From Prevotella sp. E9-3 (GTDB lineage Bacteria; Bacteroidota; Bacteroidia; Bacteroidales; Bacteroidaceae), in the NCBI RefSeq assembly GCF_022024015.1, contig NZ_CP091786.1, forward strand, positions 1,612,001 to 1,676,000: DNA of 64,000 nt, written 5' to 3'. The notes under the pieces were generated by a model. That model worked only from the letters and a program-made list of their open reading frames with translations. It did not search any database and had not been told where the DNA came from. Below are positions 10,239 to 17,281 of the stretch, in pieces (the first letter of the stretch is position 1; every line of letters starts with the position of its first letter). The position numbers and the translations under genes are program-made.

Positions 10239-13200
10239 ATGAAAAAACAACTATTTCTACTATTGGTGTGCTTCGCGGCCCTTGCGGCTGCAGCCCAGAC
10301 CGATATCACCGCTCAGTACCTGAAGAACTACGGTTTCGACAGCGGCTTCCACCACAAGGCGGGAGCCACTACAGAGGTAAAGCAGGAAATCAAAACCATC
10401 ACGGGATGGACGGCCGGCTTCACCGTCGATTACACCATCACGGGCATCTACGAATATGGTTTTGCAGGTAAGTTCAACGGCGGCGAAGTGCCGGCCCAGG
10501 GCTACGAAGGCAGCGTGGGCGGTGCGCTGGCGCTCTCAACTGGTTGGGGCGTGGAGATGACCTACAGCCAAAATGTCACCCTGCCCGCAGGTACATACAC
10601 CATCAACGCGCCCACCTACAACGCCAAGAGCACTACCAAGGGCAAATCGCTGCTGGCATGGATTCCGCAAAGCGGCGACGCCGTTGTCTCCGCGCTCAAT
10701 GGCTACCCCTCGAAGATATGGACGCTGGATCAGATTACCTTCACGCTCACCGAAGAGACTCAAGGTAAGATACAGATTGGATATAAGGCAGCTGAGAACA
10801 CCGGGTCGGGCAGCTCGGCCAACCTGCTCATCGACTACGTACAGATCCTCGTCAAGAGCATGGACGAGAGCAAGCTCGAGCTCGGCAAGACGCTCGCAAC
10901 CGCCAATACACTGTACGGCGACGGCAGCGGACGCGGGGCCTGCGACCTGAAAGCCGCTATCGACCGCGCTCAGACCGCCTACGACGGCAGCGACACACCG
11001 CTGGCCGAGGTGTTGGCGGCGGACGAAGCGCTGAAGGCGGCCATTGAAACATACGCTTGGTTGAACGCATCACCCAATGCTCCTGTGGACTGCACCGAAC
11101 GCTATATCCAGAACCCGTCGTTCGAGATCGATGGTACTGCAGGATGGAGTGTGTTGGGCATGAGCATACAGACCAACAGCTATTTCACCAAGAAAGAAGG
11201 CACCAACTACATGGAAGCATGGACCAGCCGCGGCAGCAAGATCTCCGAGGCCAGCCTCTCGCAGGTGCTGAAAGGACTGCCCAAGGGTAACTATCGTTTG
11301 CAGGCTGGTGCGCTACATATCCAGCAATCCGGACAAGGCAGCACAACCAACACTGGTTTGCCGCAGAAAGGTGCCTACCTCTATGCCGGATTCTCCAAGA
11401 CGCTCATCACGGCCATGAAGACCTACGCCGTCACTTTCTCCATTGTCGATGAGCATGGAGAGGTGGAAATCGGCGTGACGACCGAGAATCCCACCGGCAA
11501 CTACCTCTGCGTGGACGATTTCCATCTCCAATACATCGGTGAAATCGGCACATCGGACATCGCCAAAGAATTGCAGAGCCTACTGACACATGCCGAAAGC
11601 TATTCCTCAAATGGCATGCAGCAACCGGCATCCGAAAGCCTCAGCCAAGCCATAGAGGCCGCACGTCAGGCACTGACAGGAACAGGCACTGACGATGGCG
11701 GCAATACCATCTACGATGAGAACGCACTGAACGAAGCGTACGCCGCGCTGACGGCAGCCATGACGGCGGCCAAGGAGTCGGTGGCGCGCTACACATTGCT
11801 GCAGGAGCGCATTAACTATGCCGACAAGGTGCTGGCGTGGTGGAAGGACATGCCCCGCAAAGCCACGGCGTGGGGCGTTCTTGACCAGACCGTAGCCACG
11901 GCCAAGGAGCAAGTGAAGGACTGCACCCTGACCGACGACCAGCTGAAGGCCGCCGTCAACACCCTGAACAACCGCATCAAAGCGGTCGATAAGAAGATCT
12001 ATTGCAGCGGCAGCGCCTGCGGTTCAGACTCGAAGTTGCAGGACAACAATAACCAATGGAGCCACAAGCGCTCCTACCAGTCGAAGCACTGGGTGCTCTT
12101 TTGGGAGAAGGAATACGGCGACGAAGTGCCAAGTGCCGTACCGGGCATTTTGGATACGGCCGACAAGATCTTCGAGATGTATGCTGACAAACTCGGCTTC
12201 ATCACCATCAACCAGGGTAAGTCCAAGAGCGACACCTACAAGATGATCATCCGCCTCTTCTCCACTAGCGAATGGAAGGCCGAAGGCAGCGGCATCGACA
12301 ACCAGATCGGTATGCTCTCGCTCTCGCGCTGGGCTTACACTTCGCGCGGCGGACAGACAGTAGCCCACGAGATAGGGCACTGCTTCCAGTACCAGGTCCA
12401 CTGCGACAACAACGACTGGAACGGATGGATGTACAACTGGCACGAATCCACACAGAATCCCTTCTGGGAGATGTGCGCCCAATGGATGGCCTATGTCTAT
12501 TATCCCAGCAAATTGCTCAATGACAACGAATGGCTTTGGAACTCGCTCAACGGTATGCACCGCCATCCTCTGGCCGGCTACCTGCGCTATGAGAACTTCT
12601 TCATCCAGGACCTCTTCGTGCACAAGCACGGCTGGGACGCCGTGGGACGGCTGTGGAACGACTGCCGCGACCCCGAAGACCCCTTCGAGACCTACATGCG
12701 CACCCGCATGACGGGTACCACCAGCCAGAAGGTCAGCCAGCTCGGCGACGAACTCTGGGAGTGGGGAGCACGCATGACCACCTTCGACCTCGACCCCATA
12801 CGCTCCATCGGCGACGGCAAGGCCAGCTGGCGCAGCCAGACAGCACTCACCAAGGACGACGACGGCTACTGGTGGCCCGAGAAGAAAAACTGCATCGAGA
12901 ACTACGGCAACAATGCCATCCGCCTCAACGCTCCCTCCAAGGCCAAGACGCTCTACGTGGAGTTCGAGGGCAAGGCCGGTGCCGACGGCTACACCGCTAA
13001 AAATATCACGCGCGCGGGATGGCGCATCGGATTCGTAGCCTTCAAGAGCGACGGCACGCGCGTCTATGGCGACATGCACCGCGCCGGCTACAACGACGCC
13101 GACCAACTCATCGCCTTCGACTGCCCTGCAGGCTGCAGCCACGTGTGGCTCGTCATCAGCGGAGCACCCTCGACCTATTGGACACACAACTTCACGGGAT

Positions 13201-13445
13201 GGATAGACAACACCGAGGAGCAGTGGCCCTACCGTGTCAGGTTCTACCAGACCAACGTCTACGGCGAGGCCAACAACGACGACGTGCCGACGGGCGTTGA
13301 GGGCGTTGAGGACACTGAGGCGCTGAGGCGCGAAGACTTTGCCATACACGACCTCAGTGGACGAAGGCTGGGACAGGGTGCACCGGCGCTCCGCAGCCTT
13401 CGCCACGGCATTTACGTCGTAGGCGGCAAGAAAGTGGCGAAATAA
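10239..13445 (+). CDS. Large secreted HEIGH-motif protein (DUF6055-like putative metallopeptidase)
   Basis: The 1068-residue product begins with a clear signal peptide (MKKQLFLLLVCFAALAAAAQ). Two beta-rich, CBM-like modules follow (about residues 25-220 and 285-430, the second opening with YIQNPSFEIDGTAGW), separated and followed by helical FIVAR-like linkers. The catalytic-looking domain starts near SKHWVLFWEKEYG and contains H710-E-I-G-H714 with a downstream Glu (FWEMCAQW), as in zinc metallopeptidases. The C-terminus (IHDLSGRRLGQ...GIYVVGGKKV) is the short tail typical of Prevotella secreted proteins. The longer frame from 10014 overlaps the GH2 gene and bypasses the promoter, so it was not used. 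Substrate unknown; a glycoprotein or polysaccharide-linked role beside GH2 is plausible. Confidence 0.82.
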   Translation: MKKQLFLLLVCFAALAAAAQTDITAQYLKNYGFDSGFHHKAGATTEVKQEIKTITGWTAGFTVDYTITGIYEYGFAGKFNGGEVPAQGYEGSVGGALALSTGWGVEMTYSQNVTLPAGTYTINAPTYNAKSTTKGKSLLAWIPQSGDAVVSALNGYPSKIWTLDQITFTLTEETQGKIQIGYKAAENTGSGSSANLLIDYVQILVKSMDESKLELGKTLATANTLYGDGSGRGACDLKAAIDRAQTAYDGSDTPLAEVLAADEALKAAIETYAWLNASPNAPVDCTERYIQNPSFEIDGTAGWSVLGMSIQTNSYFTKKEGTNYMEAWTSRGSKISEASLSQVLKGLPKGNYRLQAGALHIQQSGQGSTTNTGLPQKGAYLYAGFSKTLITAMKTYAVTFSIVDEHGEVEIGVTTENPTGNYLCVDDFHLQYIGEIGTSDIAKELQSLLTHAESYSSNGMQQPASESLSQAIEAARQALTGTGTDDGGNTIYDENALNEAYAALTAAMTAAKESVARYTLLQERINYADKVLAWWKDMPRKATAWGVLDQTVATAKEQVKDCTLTDDQLKAAVNTLNNRIKAVDKKIYCSGSACGSDSKLQDNNNQWSHKRSYQSKHWVLFWEKEYGDEVPSAVPGILDTADKIFEMYADKLGFITINQGKSKSDTYKMIIRLFSTSEWKAEGSGIDNQIGMLSLSRWAYTSRGGQTVAHEIGHCFQYQVHCDNNDWNGWMYNWHESTQNPFWEMCAQWMAYVYYPSKLLNDNEWLWNSLNGMHRHPLAGYLRYENFFIQDLFVHKHGWDAVGRLWNDCRDPEDPFETYMRTRMTGTTSQKVSQLGDELWEWGARMTTFDLDPIRSIGDGKASWRSQTALTKDDDGYWWPEKKNCIENYGNNAIRLNAPSKAKTLYVEFEGKAGADGYTAKNITRAGWRIGFVAFKSDGTRVYGDMHRAGYNDADQLIAFDCPAGCSHVWLVISGAPSTYWTHNFTGWIDNTEEQWPYRVRFYQTNVYGEANNDDVPTGVEGVEDTEALRREDFAIHDLSGRRLGQGAPALRSLRHGIYVVGGKKVAK

Positions 13446-13482
13446 GTTGCCTAAAAACACGTTTTCGTTGCCATGAGCGTGT

Positions 13483-13498
13483 AAAAACGTGCAGAATG
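13483..13498 (+). repeat. 16-bp direct repeat, right copy
   Basis: AAAAACGTGCAGAATG, identical to 7059-7074, lies 38 bases after the DUF6055-like gene stop. See the left copy. Confidence 0.7.
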
Positions 13499-13560
13499 TG
13501 TCGTAAAAGAGTCACCAGTAGTTTACAATAACTATGTAACTCACTGATAATCAACATCCG

Positions 13561-13606
13561 TTAGCCGCCGCGCAGGCAGCCGTTGAGGAGTAAATATCAC
13601 TCTTAC
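13561..13606 (+). pseudogene. Displaced ppdK 3' end (10 codons and stop; candidate attR)
   Basis: Bases 13561-13593 encode [10 protein letters not shown] and TAA, the same peptide as the ppdK terminus, using different synonymous codons; 13594-13606 also resembles the post-ppdK sequence. It has no start and follows non-coding DNA. It is best read as the original ppdK end left at the far border of an inserted element. Confidence 0.65.
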
Positions 13607-13670
13607 TTTCGAGGCCGACGCGCTGCTGCTATCTGGTCAAAATTGATGTGTCTTGCTATTTATATCTTGG

Positions 13671-13706
13671 CACTGAGTAAAATTACTCACTTCACTGAGT
13701 AAAATT
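13671..13706 (+). promoter_or_regulatory. Repeated motif ahead of the AAA ATPase remnant
   Basis: CACTGAGTAAAATT occurs twice (13671-13684 and 13693-13706), and GAGTAA-aa-TTACTC forms a palindrome at 13675-13688. It directly precedes the remnant start codon at 13714 and looks like the operator and promoter that belonged to that gene. Confidence 0.5.
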
Positions 13707-13713
13707 TTGAGCT

Positions 13714-13806
13714 ATGTATAAAAGGTCTGAATATCAAGTAATTACAAGTAGATTAAAAGAGCCAAGGAAGTTTATTCAAGTTGATAACAAAGAACAGCCC
13801 ATTTAA
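13714..13806 (+). pseudogene. N-terminal remnant of an AAA-family ATPase (DUF4143 type)
   Basis: The 30-codon frame starts MYKRSEYQVITSRL and reaches EPRKFIQV, matching the N-terminus of Bacteroidales ATPases that continue with a GPRQVGK P-loop. Here the P-loop is replaced by DNKEQPI and a stop, so the gene was cut just before its nucleotide-binding motif. It has kept its repeated upstream motif. Confidence 0.7.
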
Positions 13807-14286
13807 CGTTCTGGAATAGCGCGCTTGGCGTATTTATATGCACTTTTCTACTGCATATTTATAACGTCAAGACGCGTGAGAATCGCGCGGAAATCACCAA
13901 CTCCTACTTCGCACTTCTCTGTGCGAAATATGAGCGCGTTGTGAATAATTCACAATGTACTGAATTTTAGCTACTTACGATTTTTGCGCTCAAAACAGTG
14001 TTTCTTTTTCGTTAATAACTCCTGAGATGAGGTTGCAATAGAACTTCTATTATACCGTAACCACATTCATCCTATACTACAACTGAATTTCTGTTATGAT
14101 ACAATAGAACTTAAACTGTGGTATAGAAGTTAAACAGTTGCAGTATAGGATGAATGTAGTTGCGATATAGCGGAATATTTATTTCAATTCAGATGATTTT
14201 TCGTACCTCAGCCGTTCTAGTTTGCGATTTTTGTTTGTCTTGATTTTCGAAAATTTTAGTGAATAGATATACAGAAATCGCCTCTC
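13807..14286. repeat. Gene-free stretch with a cluster of palindromes
   Basis: No gene is seen. Perfect short inverted repeats occur at 13836-13858 (ATATGCA/TGCATAT), 13908-13927 (TTCGCAC-ttctct-GTGCGAA) and 13939-13955 (TTGTGAA-taa-TTCACAA). A long imperfect inverted repeat has 27-base arms at 14059-14085 and 14135-14161 with two mismatches. CAATAGAACTT occurs near 14037 and again near 14102. This could be a decayed small non-autonomous element, or the terminator region of the convergent capsule operon. Confidence 0.55.
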
Positions 14287-14757
14287 TTACTTGTCTATAA
14301 AGTCCTCTATGGATTGTATAAGAGAGGGGGAAGCACTGTTGCCGATGTGCTGTAAGGCAGTCAGTTTTCCATTCAGCAGCATTGCAGTCAGTTCCTCCTC
14401 GTCCATGGCAACATTCACAGTTCCCATTTCCTTAAATTTCCGTGCAGTAGCCAGTTGGTGTTCGTTGCGGTGTTCACCCAAGGCAGCTATGCGAGGAAAA
14501 ACAATTATGGGCTTGTTCTTTTGCAGGGCCGACAAGATGGTACCCATTCCCGCGTGAGATATAATGAGTCGGGCTTTGTCGAATAGACTGTTGAATTCAT
14601 CAGGGGCGATGAATTCAACAGTTTTTATATTTTTAGGCGTGAATCCACACTTATATACCTGAGCAATGATTTCCTCATTCAGCTGTGGAGCCAGATTGTC
14701 TATTATTCTGATAAGGCGGTCGAACGGAAGTTGCGTTCCAATAGTTACGAATATCAT
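14287..14757 (-). CDS. Alg13-like glycosyltransferase subunit (PssE/EpsF type)
   Basis: At 156 residues this is only the C-terminal Rossmann half of a GT28-type enzyme: MIFVTIGTQLPFDRL at the start and the donor-binding segment SHAGMGTILSAL near residue 70. Such proteins are the catalytic, UDP-sugar-binding partner of an Alg14-like membrane anchor, which is encoded just upstream (14774-15238). Together they add a sugar to a lipid-linked intermediate of the polysaccharide repeat unit at the inner membrane. It is the last gene of the polysaccharide operon. Confidence 0.85.
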   Translation of the reverse strand: MIFVTIGTQLPFDRLIRIIDNLAPQLNEEIIAQVYKCGFTPKNIKTVEFIAPDEFNSLFDKARLIISHAGMGTILSALQKNKPIIVFPRIAALGEHRNEHQLATARKFKEMGTVNVAMDEEELTAMLLNGKLTALQHIGNSASPSLIQSIEDFIDK

Positions 14758-14773
14758 GATGAAAAACGTTTAG

Positions 14774-15238
14774 TTAATTTCCAAAGACATTTCCAGCATA
14801 TTGTATTTTTTCTGTAGCGAGATCCTTCCATTGTGTATAAGTCCGTGAGGCAAACCTCGAAGCCATCCGTCCGCTAGCAGACAGATGTACAGCATTGGCG
14901 ATGCTGTCTATCCATATCGTCTTTATCCCAATCAGTTTGCCTGCCATAAGGAATACCAATCCGGGAGCAGCCCCGGTGGTGATGATGGCATCAGGTTTCT
15001 CTCTCAGTATTATTCTTATGGCTTTGAAGAACGATGGTATCAGTCGCCACGCATCCGACCTGCTGAAGTCAGTCGTCTGGTAGAATTTCTGTCCTTCTAC
15101 CATTGTGGCGCATTTTGGGTGTGTTGAGACATATAGCATGTCATAGTGCTCTTCCATGGGGCGTGCTATTCTCAGCAACTGTATCCAGTGTCCGCCTATT
15201 GAGGCTACTGCCATTACCTTTCTTTTCATTGTTATCAT
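14774..15238 (-). CDS. Alg14-like glycosyltransferase anchor subunit (PssD/EpsE type)
   Basis: The 154-residue protein opens with the Alg14 signature AVASIGGHWIQLLRI. It has the family segment AIITTGAAPGLVFLMAGKLIG near residue 100, a hydrophobic stretch thought to hold the complex at the membrane, followed by KTIWIDSIANAVHLS. It provides the acceptor-binding half of the two-part transferase completed by the Alg13-like product 16 bases downstream. The start could be ATG 15238 or the third-codon-distant ATG (MKRKVMAVAS); both leave the fold intact. Confidence 0.85.
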   Translation of the reverse strand: MITMKRKVMAVASIGGHWIQLLRIARPMEEHYDMLYVSTHPKCATMVEGQKFYQTTDFSRSDAWRLIPSFFKAIRIILREKPDAIITTGAAPGLVFLMAGKLIGIKTIWIDSIANAVHLSASGRMASRFASRTYTQWKDLATEKIQYAGNVFGN

Positions 15239-15239
15239 C

Positions 15240-16385
15240 CTATCTAATAATAATATTCTTTTGGTTGATAAAAGATTTCATATCAGTTGAATCATTGAAA
15301 TTTTTCAAACTCCATATCTGAACGATACTAAGATTTACTCCTGTAGCTTTTAGCATTCTATTCAGATGTCTTGTATAATAATATGGTATTTTTCGTTTGT
15401 TGTTGTTCGTTTCAAACAAAGCTGTTGCCATTTTCCTTTTTTTGGCAATCTTGCTCACCATCTTAGCTCTGTTTACAGCAGCTTTCCAATCCTTGTCAGA
15501 CTTTCCGATAGCATAATCGTCAAATCCTATCACGTCAACATAGCTGTCTCCAGGGTAGCGTGACATAAATTCCTTTTCATTGTTTACGAAACGGTCTGAA
15601 CAATATGCCCATAGAATCTGAGCATTGGGAGCATATTTCCTAATGATTTGTTCAGTTAATATGAAGAAACGTTTATAGTCATCCGCCGAAACGTACTTTG
15701 CTCCCCACCACATCCAGCTGTCTTCCCATTCATGCCATAGACGGAAAATAAATGGGATCGGTTGTCCGTTTTCATCAACAAATTCATTGATTATGCCAGC
15801 AACCTCTTTGCACCTGTCTTCAAACCAGACTCGGGGAGTGGGGTAGAGCAGAACATTGTCTTTACCCGACAGGTTTCCCTTGCCGCACACGTCACCACTA
15901 TTTTCCAGAATTTCCTTTATGACATAGCGATGTTGAACAGGATAATCGGGGATTTTTTTATTATTAATATATCGAAACCCTGATGTCAATGGGAATCCTG
16001 TAGGGACATACGGATTCTCCAGATGCCATGAAAAACTTGCTATGGCTCGGCGTTCACGCCATGTTTCCTTAACAATTTTAATCAGGTTCTCTCTTGCTTT
16101 CCGAATCGCTTTTGGCTTGTGCCATGTACCACTGGCATAGTGGAAATCCACACCGTATATTATAGGTTGGCTTTGTAGCACGTTTTCGTATGCAGACTTC
16201 AGTTCTCCGCTTTTCCTTGGATCATAGAAATTATATTGGCTATAATAGGTCTTTCCTTGAAGGGCAGCCTGTATTAGTTCTTTTTTTAAAGAAGCGGCAT
16301 CACTCCAAGTTTGTGCCAAAGATACTGACGACAGCATCAGACAGCAAGTGACATTGCAAATGATATGATATATATTCATCTTCAT
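15240..16385 (-). CDS. Secreted glycoside hydrolase family 26-like protein
   Basis: The 381-residue product has an N-terminal signal peptide ending near SVSLAQT. Its GH26 core includes IYGVDFHYASGTW, SFSWHLENPY and the acid/base region FRLWHEWEDSWMWWG (Glu after WH), with a later candidate nucleophile in ALFETNN. GH26 enzymes mostly cleave beta-1,4-mannans. Inside a capsule operon, a periplasmic hydrolase more likely trims or releases the locus's own polymer, as mannanase- or alginate-lyase-like enzymes do in other exopolysaccharide loci (inference). Its ATG overlaps the stop of the TupA-like gene in an ATGA junction, so the genes are translationally coupled. Confidence 0.83.
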   Translation of the reverse strand: MKMNIYHIICNVTCCLMLSSVSLAQTWSDAASLKKELIQAALQGKTYYSQYNFYDPRKSGELKSAYENVLQSQPIIYGVDFHYASGTWHKPKAIRKARENLIKIVKETWRERRAIASFSWHLENPYVPTGFPLTSGFRYINNKKIPDYPVQHRYVIKEILENSGDVCGKGNLSGKDNVLLYPTPRVWFEDRCKEVAGIINEFVDENGQPIPFIFRLWHEWEDSWMWWGAKYVSADDYKRFFILTEQIIRKYAPNAQILWAYCSDRFVNNEKEFMSRYPGDSYVDVIGFDDYAIGKSDKDWKAAVNRAKMVSKIAKKRKMATALFETNNNKRKIPYYYTRHLNRMLKATGVNLSIVQIWSLKNFNDSTDMKSFINQKNIIIR

Positions 16386-17281
16386 TCTAATGGCAATACT
16401 GTTAATTCACCAAGTTTGTCAAGGAATTCTTGTGTATAAAAGTCTTGATAGCCTCCCTGTGATGTCATTGTAATTTCGCCAAAATAGATTTTATCGTCTA
16501 CAATATATAAATCAATGCGAGCTGCAGGTAGCCCTTTGCCTAGTTTTCCTGCAATTTCGATAAGACGATCAAACTCTCGGGGACGGGGAATTTGTTCCAT
16601 GGGTTTCACATAGTGATTAGTCCAAACAGACCATTCTGGATGAAACTTCCAATCCATATCATATAATGCAACATTTGCATGATATTCTTTGCGGTTCCAT
16701 GTACACCATATAAACTTGGGATTCCCATGAAATACCCATATCTTGTAATCGATCAGCGAATTTGAATTGCATGGCTGTGTTGATACATCTAATAATTTTT
16801 CTGCTATGATGCATGGCTTTATTAGTGCGTAATGAGGTTCGCCAGACAAAACGCTCAATTTTTCATGGAGGCTTTTGCAAAAATGTTTCTTCGTGGCCTC
16901 GATGTCCAACAAACTCTTATCCTTGCATATCACCACATCGCCACTGCCGTTGTTGCATTTCATGACGAATTGCTGTGGCAGCTTCTCCCAATCAATCTCC
17001 TCCACTGTGTCCCACTTGCCAATGAGTGGAATGAGGCAATCTTCTAAGCCACATTCCTTCACATAATCTCTGACACGATACTTGTCTGCCAACAACGGCC
17101 ACTGACTTGTATCCCCGTAGAACTTCATCCAGTTGATTTTTTCGTTGATATCTTTGGGATGCTCAAAGTTAGGCCAACGGCGCAACTTGTACCAGAATTT
17201 CAGGCGAGCCACCCTAATAGGCGTCAAAACTTTCAGTGTGACCAAAAGCTGAACGAAAAACAAAATCAAAGACTTCATCAT
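16382..17281 (-). CDS. TupA-like ATP-grasp protein
   Basis: The 299-residue protein matches the ATPgrasp_TupA family, named for teichuronopeptide synthesis. It shows the typical start (ARLKFWYKLRRWPNFEHPKDINEKINW), ATP-grasp elements around QFVMKCNNGSGDVVICKDK and IIAEKLL, and an acidic C-terminal metal-binding part (AARIDLYIVDDKIYFGEITMTSQGG). Members are thought to ligate amino acids or act near sugar transfer in surface-polymer synthesis; exact chemistry is unknown. A short hydrophobic N-terminus suggests membrane association. It overlaps CotH upstream and GH26 downstream by 4 bases each, so the three proteins are probably made together. Confidence 0.83.
   Translation of the reverse strand: MMKSLILFFVQLLVTLKVLTPIRVARLKFWYKLRRWPNFEHPKDINEKINWMKFYGDTSQWPLLADKYRVRDYVKECGLEDCLIPLIGKWDTVEEIDWEKLPQQFVMKCNNGSGDVVICKDKSLLDIEATKKHFCKSLHEKLSVLSGEPHYALIKPCIIAEKLLDVSTQPCNSNSLIDYKIWVFHGNPKFIWCTWNRKEYHANVALYDMDWKFHPEWSVWTNHYVKPMEQIPRPREFDRLIEIAGKLGKGLPAARIDLYIVDDKIYFGEITMTSQGGYQDFYTQEFLDKLGELTVLPLE

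Noticed and set aside
12024-13460. Antisense 478-codon frame opposite the DUF6055-like gene
   Set aside because: It is a by-product of the GC-rich codon use of the real gene; its translation is low-complexity Val/Ala/Gly-rich and has no family motifs.
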